Shown piece after piece: positions 22,801-33,593 of a stretch of DNA of 64,000 bases. The first letter of the stretch is position 1, and each line of letters opens with the position of its first letter. The notes beneath the pieces were generated by a model. It had not been told where the DNA came from. It worked only from the letters and a program-made list of their open reading frames with translations, and did not search any database. The stretch is from Amblyomma americanum (Eukaryota; Arthropoda; Arachnida; Ixodida; Ixodidae): the NCBI RefSeq assembly GCF_052857255.1, contig NC_135505.1:29538499-29602498 (forward strand), written 5' to 3'. The position numbers were made by a program, and so were the translations under genes.

Positions 22801-23334
22801 AGTTGAAAGGAATGATCCGAAAAGCTCCCTTGTATGTGTGAACCCCTTGAGGAATCCGATGGGTAACCCCACGCAGTGTGTGCGCCGTTGAAGTCACCCC
22901 CAACTAAAATAGGGGTACCCGAGTTGGTAGAACGTAGAAAACGAACCCATCCCAGATTGGGAGATGCGGAGCCAGGACGACTACAAAAAGAAACTAGAAT
23001 AAGGGGTGTGCGTGCAGGTTTTACGAGAAGGGCGACACTCTTGACGTGTGTTGCACCACCGTGAAAGGTCGAGCGGTGTGTGCGGAACTGAACTGTGTAT
23101 ATAAATTGCAGATTTACCTGGGCTAAGGGAGGAGGCGGTGCAACGGCGTTCAGGGATAGATGGTGAATGGTATGCGCAGAAACCTGAAAGGCGTGGGAGT
23201 GCATTATGCTCTTGCAGTAGGAACGCCCATGCCCTCAGCTTTCCGTCGTGAAGGCGGATGTTCACTTCAGAGGCCTTATTAGCGAAACCTCGACAGTTCC
23301 ACTGCACCACCACCGATGATGATGTGCTATCCAT
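19845..23334 (-). pseudogene. LINE ORF2: endonuclease, reverse transcriptase, RNase H, one frameshift
   Basis: Replication polyprotein. It starts at ATG 23334 with VVVQWNCRGFANK (APE-type endonuclease, catalytic Asn) and LLQEHN (catalytic Glu). The frame changes at about 23040-23060. The longer frame, 19845-23204 (1119 codons, numbered here), then holds GGDFNGAHTAWG at 102-113, SDHSP at 174-178, and reverse transcriptase with RGVPQGSFLAPTLFN and YADD at 612-615. RNase H has TDAS at 851-854, E889 and TDSRA at 913-917. The zinc motif is CPHC-x10-H-x4-C at 1050-1069. Apart from the frame change all catalytic residues are present, so the copy is recent or only just inactivated. Confidence 0.9.
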
Positions 23335-24898
23335 GACGAGGCCGAAGAGCTTCCACGATGAGGGATGTCACCTGCTTCATCAGCGCTAATATCTTATCCA
23401 CTGTCGGGGTAGTCACGGCTAACAGGTGGTCGGCACCTGATTGTGGGCCAGTGCTTACCCTAGGTGATTCCTCTGATGATTGCTCCCGAGTTATGAGAAT
23501 TCTTCGAGAGGATTGAGAACGACGCTGTTCCCGGCGCTGGGTGAGTTCGTCTAGTCGGCGGCGAGCCTCCGCGATTGCATTGTCTAAAGCTGTGTCTTCA
23601 TCTGTGGTATCCACATGTGATGGATGCACTGGACGTTTTGGCGTACCATTTGATCCGGGAAGGTGAGCCGCTTGTGCATATGTACGCTGGCGAGGAGATG
23701 TATGGTGAGCAGCAGGCTCAGATAAAGGAAGTTCAGGGAAGTCGTTGTCGTCACATGCGAGAGCTGCAAAGCGATTACTTGTAGGAACATCCATTTTTGC
23801 AGGCGACTTGTGAAACTTCTTCGCTTGCTTCTTCTTTGGACAAGCGGGGGAGCGAATGTCATGGTCCGGCGATTTGCACAGGGCGCAATGAGCTGTTGGT
23901 TCATTCATGTCGGCCACAGCTGCTGGATTAGGGCAGGCATTTTGCATATGTCCTTCTTTGTGGCAGTGATAGCAAAAAATACGACGATGTCGGAAGGGCT
24001 GTGGTTTGACGATCGCACCGTAGTAGGTAAGGTACTTCGGGAGAGTCAACGGGCCTTGCAGGATGAGCAGGTATGAGCCCCGGCGACCCATAGGCCGTGC
24101 TTGCAGTACAACATGAGTTGAGCAGCGAATATTTGCGCGCACCTCCTCGGGAGGGCTCGTGCTGTCGACATGATACACCATGCAGCGGAGTGTGTCAGGA
24201 CCAGATGCAAAATATATTTGCAACGGGACATGCTTGCTGTCATCCAGTAGGATCCGTGTAACTGCGCAAAGTTTCTGGGCATCCAGCAAGGATGACAAGT
24301 TTACCGTGATGGTGTTCGATGGGCTATGGACGACAAACCCGCAGTAGTTCGAAGAGCCAAGGGCATGGTCAATTGTGGCTTGAATATTCCGGGTAGGGAT
24401 GGCCGTCATATCAAAGCGCAATGTAGGCTTGATGGTAACGCGGAACGAGTTCGCAGCAGGCGGAAGAGAGCCTTGACTCACGGGAGGCCTCTGTGGAGGA
24501 GGCTCAGACGCTGGTGACGGCCCTTGGTGGGAATACTGAACTGGCACGACGGGCACAGTTTCTTGAGGGAGTGCCACGGGCACGGAGGCGGTAGAGCAGT
24601 CCATGTCACAGGCCAAAGTCGTAGCATCGGAAGACGGCGCAGGCTGGAGGCCCAGAGGCGCTGACGATTGCGTGGACGTGGAGGCTGCGTCAGGTGGCAG
24701 CACAGCGGGTATCCGCGTAGCCGTCGTCGACAACGCAGAATACATGCAGACGCGTAGCGCGGCCTCGCTCGGCAGCGCCGAGCTAAGCCTAGCTTGCCCC
24801 TGAGGGTTCCGGTTGGGTTTTCTCACTTGAGAATGCGCCCGCCGTGCAGGGAATTTCTCCGCAGGGGCGTCGTCAGCATTCGGTCTCACGTAGGGCAC
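23327..24898 (-). CDS. LINE ORF1 protein (gag-like, CCHC zinc knuckles)
   Basis: RNA-binding ORF1 protein that packages LINE RNA. The open frame is 523 codons. The N-terminal 150 residues are rich in Pro, Ser and Ala. A globular middle follows at about 150-300, then a canonical knuckle at residues 309-322 (C-x2-C-x4-H-x4-C, CYHCHKEGHMQNAC) and a second one at 338-353 (C-x2-C-x4-H-x6-C). A charged coiled-coil-like segment rich in Arg and Glu lies at about 435-465. The frame begins at GTG. No in-frame ATG lies between it and the nearest upstream stop, and the first in-frame ATG is codon 52. The true start is therefore either that ATG, a non-AUG codon, or one lost by an upstream frame change. 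Confidence 0.85.
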   Translation of the reverse strand: MPYVRPNADDAPAEKFPARRAHSQVRKPNRNPQGQARLSSALPSEAALRVCMYSALSTTATRIPAVLPPDAASTSTQSSAPLGLQPAPSSDATTLACDMDCSTASVPVALPQETVPVVPVQYSHQGPSPASEPPPQRPPVSQGSLPPAANSFRVTIKPTLRFDMTAIPTRNIQATIDHALGSSNYCGFVVHSPSNTITVNLSSLLDAQKLCAVTRILLDDSKHVPLQIYFASGPDTLRCMVYHVDSTSPPEEVRANIRCSTHVVLQARPMGRRGSYLLILQGPLTLPKYLTYYGAIVKPQPFRHRRIFCYHCHKEGHMQNACPNPAAVADMNEPTAHCALCKSPDHDIRSPACPKKKQAKKFHKSPAKMDVPTSNRFAALACDDNDFPELPLSEPAAHHTSPRQRTYAQAAHLPGSNGTPKRPVHPSHVDTTDEDTALDNAIAEARRRLDELTQRREQRRSQSSRRILITREQSSEESPRVSTGPQSGADHLLAVTTPTVDKILALMKQVTSLIVEALRPRHG

Positions 24899-24960
24899 TG
24901 TCCGAATATATTGTTGTGAATATGTTGTTGTGTGTTGGCGCCTTTGCTTTTGGCGACAGT

Positions 24961-25398
24961 GCGGTGCGGCAGAGCTTCAGGCCTGTTCGCCAAGGTGAGT
25001 GTTTCCGCTGTTTCAACGCTTATTTGAGCCGGCGAGTATGAGCGCAGAGTGAAGTGAAGCCGAGTTTCGCCGCAGATGGTCAAAATACATCGTGGGCCTG
25101 CATGACGGTCGCATGTCCTCATTATTGCTCTCATATTGCCAGGTTCTCTGGCGCGGCATTCTACGTGTTATATGCGCCATGCTGCAATCGCTCTACGTGA
25201 GATAGTTCTGTGCCTAGTGCGGGGCTCACAGTCACTGTCCACGTCGCGTTGAGACCTCTCCTCTGCTTGGGCGCACGCTAGGGGGCGTTTCCTCTTTCGT
25301 AGTGCTCGGCGCGGAGCACATCCGAGCGCTGTCTCGTGCACCCTATTTTCAAGTAAACTAACAAGTTATCTATGTATTTCGCGGCACACTTTGTTTCT
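24961..25398. other. Probable LINE 5' flank, no gene confirmed
   Basis: Minus-strand frame 24886-25134 ends just after the ORF1 start in another frame and may be LINE 5' untranslated or lost ORF1 sequence. The rest is unassigned. Confidence 0.35.
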
Positions 25399-25632
25399 GC
25401 CGCTGCAGTGGCTCTGTGGTTATGGCGCTCGGCTGCTGACCCAAAGACGCGGGTTCGATCCCGGACGAGGCGGTCCCATTTCAATGGACGCGTCAGGCTA
25501 GAGACCCATGCTCTGTGTGATGTCAGTGCACTTTAAAGAACCCCAGGTGGTCGAAATTGCCTGAGCCCTGAACTACGGCCTCCCTCATTGCTTGATTACC
25601 TTTGGGACGTTAGAGCCCAGTAAAATATACCT
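25399..25632 (+). mobile_element. tRNA-derived SINE, short type
   Basis: Diverged head (GCCGCTGCAGTGGCTCTGTGG), B box GGGTTCGATCCC, core GATGTCAGTGCACTTTAAAG with GGTGGTCGAAAT, and tail GGGACGTTAGAGCCC. It is the same family as 14617-14855. No clear target duplication is seen. Confidence 0.88.
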
Positions 25633-26205
25633 ATTTTTCTTTAATGACCTCAAGTTTCTGAAGTCACACTGTGTGCTGGTTTGAGTAAACATCCCTTTAA
25701 TCCACCGTAATCACTCTTGGGCGGGTGGTTGGGGTTCACATTATAAACATGACAGTTATCTCTAAACGTGTTTTAGAAGTCCCTACGCACGAGTGGGCGC
25801 AAACTGAATGCTATTCCTCTTAACTGACACCTCTTTACCTTCTTCCTCAACTTTCAACTTTAATATTCCGCCTTTCTCTCTTCCACCGCTACCCCCGCAT
25901 CTGCTTTCTGGTTAATGCCCTTGCTTTGTTATCGGCCTTTCTTACTTCGTCGTGATCATCACTTTGCTATAGCTCGATCGGTTACGCCAACGACTACGGC
26001 CAAGCGCGAGCCTTAAGCGGGCCCTTAATAGCTGCGCTCCAAATGCTGACAACGTGACGAAGGGCTTTTCATTCGCAACAATGTCTTCTATGTCTTTGAT
26101 TTCACTTAGCTCAAGACGACGAAGCAACAATGCCTTGATGCTATTATTCAGCAGATGCAGGAGGACTGACGTGATGCACGCTACGGGCAGCAGAAAAACC
26201 TGGTG
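25633..26205. other. No gene recognised
   Basis: Unassigned DNA between a SINE and a LINE remnant; no domain is seen in any frame. Confidence 0.45.
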
Positions 26206-26965
26206 ACACTAAGGAAAAGACTTAATATCATAAACAAAACTCTTTAACACAAGCCCATATCTATACAGAATCCTTAGCAGCCATAAAGCAATTGAAAAGA
26301 GTGACGAAGACACTGTGCACAACTCAGGAGATCCATAGACCCAATAAGAAAACAAAGATATGCATCCATCTACACAGCACGACTCGCTTTGGGACGTAAA
26401 ACCCTCATAAATCACACTAAACCAAACTCAAACTAAACCAAACAAGATGATGCAGGGGGAGCTGGACAGAGAAAAGCAGACAAACGTACGCACCGAACAC
26501 TAATGCAATAATTCCGAACACTAATGCATCTCCCACCAGGCTCTCATTGGACGCATGCTGCGATCATCCCATTTCAGCATCCTCCTTAAGAAAAAGCACA
26601 TCTGCCCGCATTCTCCCGTGCACTTACCTCCTTCCTCATACCTTAACGAAATTGTAGGAGGTATCCCTTAGAAATATAAGAGCTGGGGATGTGCTTACCC
26701 CGTCGGTCACGTGCCGATGGAGCTCTGAAGAGCATGCTGTACCTACCACCTGCCCAATGTGATCCGCACCCGATGCCGAGGTGGATATTAACTACCTGCT
26801 GTGGACTTGTGCAAGGACAAGGGCTTCAAGGACACACATTTTATATTAAGTGGGACTAACGGCAAAAAAGATGAGGATTTCTCCAAGTGGCTGACCGAAA
26901 AAATGGCCAGGAGCCTTCTCCAGTTCCTGCATGAAAACGCCTTACATGATTTCCTTTAGTTTACA
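26206..26965 (+). mobile_element. Old LINE 3' remnant (RNase H and zinc motif)
   Basis: Plus-strand pieces in order. An RNase H segment (AHIYTESLAAIKQLKRVTKT) lies at about 26240-26310. At about 26660-26810 comes RNIRAGDVLTPSVTCRW and then CPM, a stop in place of the second Cys, and YLLWTCART. These match the RRIRAGAALTPSVRHRW and CPHC...HLLWTC blocks of the LINE at 19762-24960, so it is an older relative. A SINE tail interrupts it at 26384-26442. Confidence 0.7.
26384..26442 (+). mobile_element. 5'-truncated SINE tail
   Basis: CGCTTTGGGACGTAAAACCC followed by CATAA and CAAAC-type repeats, the 3' end of the short SINE family, lying within the old LINE remnant. Confidence 0.65.
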
Positions 26966-27858
26966 GCGAACCAAAGTGATGCCTTTATGGCAAGAGTGGG
27001 AAAAAAGTAAAGACCAGATGCGCTGTGGTGGCGTTTTGCCTCATGTTTGTAACCTCAGTGCACCAGCACTCTCTCCAGCAAAAAGCCAAGAACATATCGA
27101 AAAGAGAAAGTGACTATTCAATAGCAATATGCGCACTTTAAAGAAAACTTTGAGAATACAGCTGCTGATTCGAGCAAAATTTATTTCACTCCAAAAAGTG
27201 CGCTGCTGAAGTATAAATTTTGCTTGTTAAGTAGAATGCTTGAAGAAAATACTTAAAAAGCAGGAAACCTTTCTTTTGGTGCATGGTGGCTTTAGTTGCC
27301 TATGTGCCAAGAAACCCAAAACAACAACTTAAAAAGCAGAATTGTCCCGCTAAACAATAGAATGAGATTATCATGTGAACACGAAAGCCAGAGGCCAATA
27401 GAGATCGCTCGTGACAATAGGCTATCCGCCTGAAGAACTCGCGGGATCCTGTTAACAATAATTTTGCCGCAACAGCCGCCTACACCCAACAGCTACATTT
27501 TGAACCTGAGCCATACACAAACTGCTCAAGTATTACTTTTGGGTATGGAAAACCAGGAAATGGAGCAAGACATGAAGTGCGTCCAAGGTGTCATCATCAT
27601 GTAACATGTGCAGGCCATGTCCAATGCTTCGAGTTAGCGAACACTGATTCTCTTTATAATAATTACAGCTGTTTTTCTGCTTCGGAAACGATATGTGGAA
27701 ACAAACTACTGAAACACAAAAATATTCTGTACTCGTCATTCAGATTAGTCCTCAGGAAATAAAAGAAAAATTACATCACCATGTTGCTTAAATCATGGCA
27801 TCGCCAGAGAGATAGCGTAAACACTATACATTTTCCTAAATATTTAAATCTACCACCC
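26966..27858. other. No gene recognised
   Basis: AT-rich unassigned DNA with frames under 70 codons and no domain. Confidence 0.45.
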
Positions 27859-28010
27859 AGGCTCAGCGGATATTTCTTTCGGCTTCTCAGTCGGAGTACA
27901 CAGGTTCGAACACGTCTGCGATGGCCACGTTTCGATGGAGGCGAAATGCAAAATGCGGCCGTATTCTGTGCGATGTCAGTAGACGCCAATGTTGTCCACA
28001 TTAAAAAAAA
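27859..28010 (+). mobile_element. Decayed SINE, Ruka-like head and core
   Basis: GGCTCAGCGG, a B-box-like AGGTTCGAACAC, GGCCACGTTTCGATGGAGGC and GATGTCAGTAGACG follow the SINE order with many substitutions. The 3' half is missing. Confidence 0.7.
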
Positions 28011-29854
28011 TAGCGAAAAAATTGAAATTGAAACTACTGAGTCTGGAACGTAACTGATTATAGGGGTGAAAACAGCCCCAGCGGCGTCTCAGCCATAACA
28101 CTCCCTACCTCTTCCACTTGAAAAGACGCCCTGTCAAGCAAGCGGCCGACCGACCTGTGCTAGCTCATCTTGCGTACCGAGAGAATAGCGGTGACAAACG
28201 GGGTCTTAGACTGAGAGCTTCTTGAAACTGCTGTGACCTGCACGAACCCACAAGACCAGCGACAGGTGTTTGGCGGGCACGCAGGACCGCGGCGGAACAT
28301 GGCACGCAGGACTGAGGGCTCCACTCCTGACGACGAGATTATAATGCTTGATTTTAATAATGTTTGTGTATTATCTTCTTGTGTCGCTCTTAGCACATAC
28401 TTTCGCTTACTTATCAACCAACTGGCCTCGGTATTAGCTTTGCTGACGAGAATATAGTTTTCTTATCAAATTTTTTGCTCCTCTTCCTCCCCCTCCTCGT
28501 GAAGAGATCAGCAGCTTCACTGAAAAATCTCATTGTATGTACTGAAGGGAAAGGCGCTCTCCCCATGTTGCTAAGTGAGAGCTTCTCCCTATGTTGCCAC
28601 TTCTAGTCCTTTGAACCATACCTGACTGAAGTTTAAATTCAGCAAGATTTGGATTTTTTACTACGGATGGACACCTTCCGCACCGGCTCGCAGTTGCACA
28701 CATAGGCTGGCTGCCGGGGCTGGCATGCCTGTTGTATTGTACCACATTACAAGGCGACCTGCTCCTGACGAGCTACTCTAGCGTGCCAGGTTTAATTTTT
28801 TTACTGCTGATTTGTTCACTTAACTGCCACTGCCCTCTCTGACGCTGCAGAGTATTCCTGCCAGTGACTCCACCACACACCGCCGTGATGCTGCCTGCTA
28901 ACGACGTTTTCGGTGATTGTGGTAGGTTGTGGTCACGTGTTTCACATGTTTTAATGCTGAGGGCTGTAGTCAACGTACTCGGAACCTGTGCAGCAGCTTG
29001 CAATATCCTTAACTAGCCTTGTTGAAAGTGATTTTTTTTTCTGATGAGCTCCAATCTAAGCCGAACTCCCGTACAGTAATGCAAACTTTTTTCACGAGTA
29101 TCCTCTGGCTGTCATGCCCAACCGGCGGCTTAATGGGATGTCATGAGAAGCAGACAGTGAGCCAGGAACTTTAACTTCTTGAGGCACGCGACTCCCACGA
29201 AGGTGGCTAACAGTGGCGCGGTTTGAATGCGCACGCTCCTTTCGCAACCCATGCAGCGGGGAATGGCGAGCCCCAGGCCCAGGCATGGCTTCTACCCTTT
29301 TGAAGAAACCGCTGCAACATGAGTCACTGGAATGCTGAAGAGGTATACTAGTGACCAAAGCATCCGGCTCGCATTCGGGAAGTTCTGGGATCGGTCGCCA
29401 CTGCCGCCGAGTACCCACCGGTTTTCAAATGGCTACAAGGTTTCCCCTTGTGCGGTGCTCGGCTCTTGTGGGGTGAACTTCTTGGGACAAGAGTGTTACT
29501 CTGATCCACAGTGACTGAAAAAAAAAACCTGATAACGTTAGTTCGCTCCATGCAATGAAGGCGCGACCATGAATACACTGTGTCTAACTATATTTTGAAA
29601 ACAAAATATCCAGTTACAACCTTTGACGTTCGCTTCGCATATCTATGGGTACTAGCGACATACAAAGTAGATTCACACCGGAAGCATTTTAAATTTCTCT
29701 TCCTCGAAACTAGATAGCGCAGGGCAAGCTCACTCTGCCGGAAACATACGCTCCTTTGGCGTACAGCCATTTTTCTGTTCAATATTTTTGGTGGCATTGT
29801 TAGGCGGTTCTAGAAAACAACCTTAAAAACGCCGGTCGCCGTAGCTAGTTTGTC
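28011..29854. other. No gene recognised
   Basis: No frame in this stretch shows a domain, and no repeat named elsewhere in the window recurs here. Open frames of 60-110 codons are scattered on both strands. Confidence 0.4.
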
Positions 29855-29945
29855 ATAATCAGCCTGACTACATGACAAAGGCCTCTGCCAAATCTCTCCA
29901 AACAGTCTCCTTCTGTGTCAGCTGCGGCCACTATACTCCCGCATA
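29855..29945 (+). repeat. Fragment of a widespread arthropod retroelement 3' region
   Basis: The stretch CATAATCAGCCTGACTACAT, with AAAGGCCTCTGCC and GTGTCAGCTGCGGCCAC, resembles a LINE 3' segment that I recall from many arthropod genomes. The recollection is from memory and the family name is uncertain. Confidence 0.4.
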
Positions 29946-30614
29946 CTGAGAAATATGAAACGTCGTAATTTTCTAATACTGAAAAAAAAAAAAATAAAGG
30001 GCATTGTGTATCTTTGTCCTTTTCTTTGTTGTGCTGCTGTTTTTTGCACGATTGCCGCGCATGCGGTCGGCGGCATAATTTTCCTTATGACTCTACGAAA
30101 CACTTTCAGTAAGGCTAGTCTGTACAGAATCTTTGCTCTATGCGCCTTCTTGAACTATATCCCTGCCTACGCACCCTGTTTGGAAGCCGCTGAGTTTGGT
30201 GTAGAGGGGGGTAATTTTTGTTCGTCCCTGTAAAGCAGCAACGTGACATCTCTCGGGACGAGAGCTGCCGTGGGAGACGGCGATGACCCGACTGTGCTCC
30301 TGACACGATAGCACGCTCTGCTTCTTCGCAGCAGGTTCGTTCTGGTTCTGTCGCAAAGGCAACATCCCCGCTTGCACCAGTGTTTGGCATAAGGTTGAGG
30401 TTCTGAAAGATTTGCCGTTGGTTACAACTTGTTTTCAGAAAAAAAGTAACTGAGTATTGTTAATGAATTTTTCTAAAACGTAAATGAATTTTTTTAATCT
30501 TGCACTTTCTAAAAAGGATTCGAATAATTACTAAATTGCAAAACATTAATTGATTACAAGTAATCAATTACTGATAGCGCATTACCTAAACTCTGCTACA
30601 CGTTAATAATCCCT
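29946..30614. other. No gene recognised
   Basis: Unassigned. The plus frame 29955-30233 is hydrophobic in its middle but has no start context or splice sites I trust. Confidence 0.4.
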
Positions 30615-30765
30615 ACGGGTCGAAATTGTTGCGGAGTCGTTCACTACGGCCCCTATGTGCCTCTTTCTTCTTTCACTCTCACGTTCTTCTCTTCCCTCAA
30701 TGCGCAGTTGAGGTGTTCACCAAAAAGTGACACAGTTACTAAGAAAATTCCTTCGCTTAAAATCA
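30615..30765 (+). mobile_element. 5'-truncated Ruka-like SINE
   Basis: Begins inside the core (GGGTCGAAATTGTTGCGGAG) and follows the Ruka-type body: CTCTTTCTTCTTTCACTCTC, then GTTGAGGTGTTCACC and GTGACACAGTTACT. Head and tRNA boxes are absent. Confidence 0.7.
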
Positions 30766-31422
30766 AGAGTAAATTAAATCCCGTACCTAATGAGCACTCC
30801 TCCCTTAATTCTTTCTTCAAGGTTCAGTCCAAGTGCGCCTTTTTTATTTTTCCTCCAATAGATATAATAACAAACGAAAGAAGGATAGAGGGAGCCCGGA
30901 TCAGAAACGATTGGTTAAGCTTAACGCCAATTGAAGCTACATGAATGGGGGCTAAATGCTTAAAAGAAAAAAAAGGAAGTTAAATAGAAAATCAGAGCAA
31001 TACAATAAACAAATCTAGAAACACGAGGAAACTTCAGCCACAGCACAGTCAAGGTATCACTAACAATCACAGACAGTCAAAGCACAGAACGCAGGCTACG
31101 ACCAAAATCAGGGAAGTTAAAACAAAATAGACACAAAACAAGACAAATGCAAAGTCACAAACAGTCAAGGTCATAGTCACACAGACAAAGCACAGTGTGC
31201 AGGCCACGACGAGAGGCACCCATATTGGGCATGGGTGAGCACGGTCCTCTTTGAGCATGGTCGCAGCTAGATCTACCGTGCAGCAGGAGAGTCGCGCAGC
31301 GCATTATAAGATGCCTGGATACTTGACTATGCTTGATGCCGGCCTGTATTAGGCGAGGTTCACAATACAAACCTGGAAGCAGTAATCGCGTTAGGAATTG
31401 ACGCCATACGTCTAGAGTGCAG
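30766..31422. other. No gene recognised; flank of the young Gypsy element
   Basis: A-rich repetitive words such as CACAGACAGTCAA and CAAACAGTCAAGGTCA recur at 31040-31200. The stretch could be part of an older element into which the Gypsy element inserted, but I cannot name it. Confidence 0.35.
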
Positions 31423-32497
31423 TGTGACATTCCGTGTATGCTACGAGGATCCACGTTCGACGGCGCGGCGTAGACGGAGACCCGTGACAGCGGCATCATC
31501 AATTACCCAGCCATGCTCTTTGAGTGACGACCAGAAAAACCGGACCCGCCGCCGCCCCGGGGAAACAGGCTTTATCCTCCCCAATTTCCGGGCCACTGGG
31601 ACAACATTCTTTCCCTCCCCCCCCCCCCCCCCCTTTGTCGTGGGCTATCGCCGGGAAGGCACCCACAGCTTCCCAGAAGGGCCGTGACGGACACCTGTCA
31701 TGGCGGACAGGCAGTACTCGCCAAGAATGTGGAAAGACAGGCGCTAGTGAATTAGCTCCGAAGAGAGAGCCTGTGTATACTCTCACTTGAGAGAGAGTGG
31801 TGGCGTTTTTGTTGTTTATTTAGTTTGTATTGTTAACAGACTCTGGGTTCGAGGCTAAGCCCAACCCAAGGGGGTTGTCCCCATCTCGCATGTTATTTTG
31901 GATTGGAGAATTGATGCTTTGGGCGGGCCACTGGAAATGACCGCCCTTAGTCCTTTGTTAATCAAGTGCTTAAAAGCACATGTAAACGGATGCAGTCCAG
32001 TCTGAGCTGGGGCTCCATGCTTAGCATGTAATGTGATGCTACTTAGGCACTAACCTGCCCGGTCGATGAGTAAAGTAGTGCAAAGTTTGTTCTGTTGTAA
32101 AATTATGCTCTGCTGTCATCATCTACAAGCTCGCCTCCTGTTCATCTTCCAAGCCGAACGACACTAGAGGAAGGGTTTGTGAACCATCCTCGAAGAAACG
32201 GACGACTATTGAAATTCTACTGCAAGCACGCTCAGGACGACATCGTTCGCCAAGAGGGCCTTCAGCGCCGAAGCCCGTCGGCGTGCAGCTTCTGCCAGCA
32301 ACCGCTCGAGCCCAACTCCGGAGCCACTCCATCGCCCCCATGAAGTCATCGGCACGTAAGCTCGGACGCCCCAGCCTCTGATGTATAACCTTAATCATGT
32401 GTAATTATGGAATATACCTGTTTGTTTAAACTGAGCCATACGGTGTCTCTTTGCCTCTCCGTCCCGTGTGGACCTGCGCATTATGGGGGTCATCACA
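31423..32497 (+). repeat. 5' LTR of young Gypsy element
   Basis: 1,075 bp, TGTGA to TCACA, with a run of 17 C near 31617-31633. Differences from the 3' LTR: 31431 T/C, the C-run length, 31843 C/A and 31906 G/C. Confidence 0.95.
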
Positions 32498-32498
32498 C

Positions 32499-32514
32499 TG
32501 GTGTCAGAAGTGGG
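32499..32514 (+). other. Primer-binding site, tRNA-Leu type
   Basis: TGGTGTCAGAAGTGGG starts one base after the LTR. It is complementary to the CCCACTTCTGACACCA 3' end that I recall for animal tRNA-Leu(CAA). The tRNA assignment rests on memory of that sequence. Confidence 0.75.
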
Positions 32515-32652
32515 GTCTCAAAAGCAAATGTCCTCTGAATGCTGTGACATTCATGACTTCAAAATTGTAATCAAAAGGGAATCACGGGACTGATTGTGGG
32601 ACTTTTACCCCCATTTGAGAGGCTTGAGGCACTGGAGGGCTTGAAAAAAAAA

Positions 32653-33593
32653 ATGACTGTATCTGAGGGAGCTCCCACTCCACAGCCGTCGCTCGGAGCA
32701 AGCATGCTGGCATTAGGAAGCGTCATTCCGACGTTTACGGGAGATAAGACAGGGGTTTCAATCTGCGATTTCTTTTCCATGCTAGAAGAGATTGGAAAAT
32801 GGGGGGATGGTCCGATGCTCAAATGCTGGGAATGGCGAGGTGTAAGATGGCAGGAGCTGCTCATGATTTTGCCTGGCGAGACGAAAAAGTAAAATCCACA
32901 AAATCATTTGCGGAATTTAAGAAGCTCGCGTTTGAGCATTTCGACACTGAACCACGTCACGTGCGGGTACAGAGGTTCCGTGACGCCGGACAGATGGTAG
33001 GGGAGGACGTGCGAACATTTGCGTCGCGGCTTCAGCGCCTAGCACGCGATACGTTAAGCAGGGAGGAGGAAGGAGACCAGTTAAGGAAGAAATACGCGGA
33101 GGATATACTTAAAGAGGAAATGACCGCTTTGTTCGTGGCTGGTCTGCAAGACCCCGTGCGCCGGTTCGTGCTCTCGCGCAAGCCGAGCAATTTCGACCAA
33201 GCCGTGGAGGCCGCATTGGATGAGGAACGAAATGAGGCGTTAACGACAGCCGCAGCGAGAGTACGCGTCATAGAGAGAGCGGTGCTCAACCCTGAGGTTG
33301 CTCTCTTGACAGAGCGGTTAGATCGCTTGGAACAGCTGCTAACTCAGCAGGTAGAACGCCAGGTTGAAGCGCGCGCTCAACAGCGCCCATTCGCTGGAAA
33401 CCGGAGACCGCCACAAAGCTACAGGCGCGGTATGCGAGATTTTGAAGAAATCGTATGCTTCGCTTGCCAGGGTCGCGGACACATCGCCAGGTTCTGCCAA
33501 AACGTGCGCCGTGGGGAGCCACAAAGAGAAGCAGGCGAGACACGCCCTAAGCAAGCCTACAGCGGGGCTCCAGATACCGAGTCAAAAAACTAG
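32653..33593 (+). pseudogene. gag of young Gypsy element, one frameshift
   Basis: Structural polyprotein. ATG 32653 opens a frame with PTFTGDKTGVSICDFFSMLE, typical of a gag N-terminus. Near 32800, in a run of A then G, the reading moves to the frame that continues to TAG 33591-33593. That frame carries the capsid-like part (FAEFKKLAFEHFDTEPRH, FVAGLQDPVRRFVL), a charged coiled-coil segment and one zinc knuckle (CFACQGRGHIARFC, C-x2-C-x4-H-x4-C). The single length change is the only break seen. The last codons before the stop form a slippery site for entry into pol. Confidence 0.85.
33584..33590 (+). promoter_or_regulatory. Predicted -1 ribosomal frameshift site (A AAA AAC)
   Basis: In the gag frame the bases read TCA AAA AAC TAG, a canonical X XXY YYZ heptamer directly before the gag stop. 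A -1 slip here enters the pol frame, which is open from this point through the protease. Position and frame both fit gag-pol expression. I did not fold the downstream RNA to look for a pseudoknot. Confidence 0.7.

Larger units (their letters stand above)
19762..24960 (-). mobile_element. Nearly complete LINE (I/R1-like, two ORFs with RNase H)
   Basis: Minus-strand non-LTR retrotransposon with ORF1 at 23327-24898 and ORF2 at 19845-23334. A short 3' untranslated region ends in AATAAAAAAAATA at about 19764-19778. ORF1 and ORF2 overlap by eight bases (ATGGATAG), so ORF2 probably depends on reinitiation or coupled translation. The 5' untranslated region probably continues beyond 24960, but its end is not seen. 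The only clear lesion in ORF2 is one frame change in the endonuclease. It is the best-preserved LINE in the window. Confidence 0.9.

Noticed and set aside
32123..32398. Identical 91-codon minus-strand frames at 32123-32398 and 38669-38944
   Set aside because: They lie in the two LTRs of one element and are identical because the LTRs are; no domain and no independent support.
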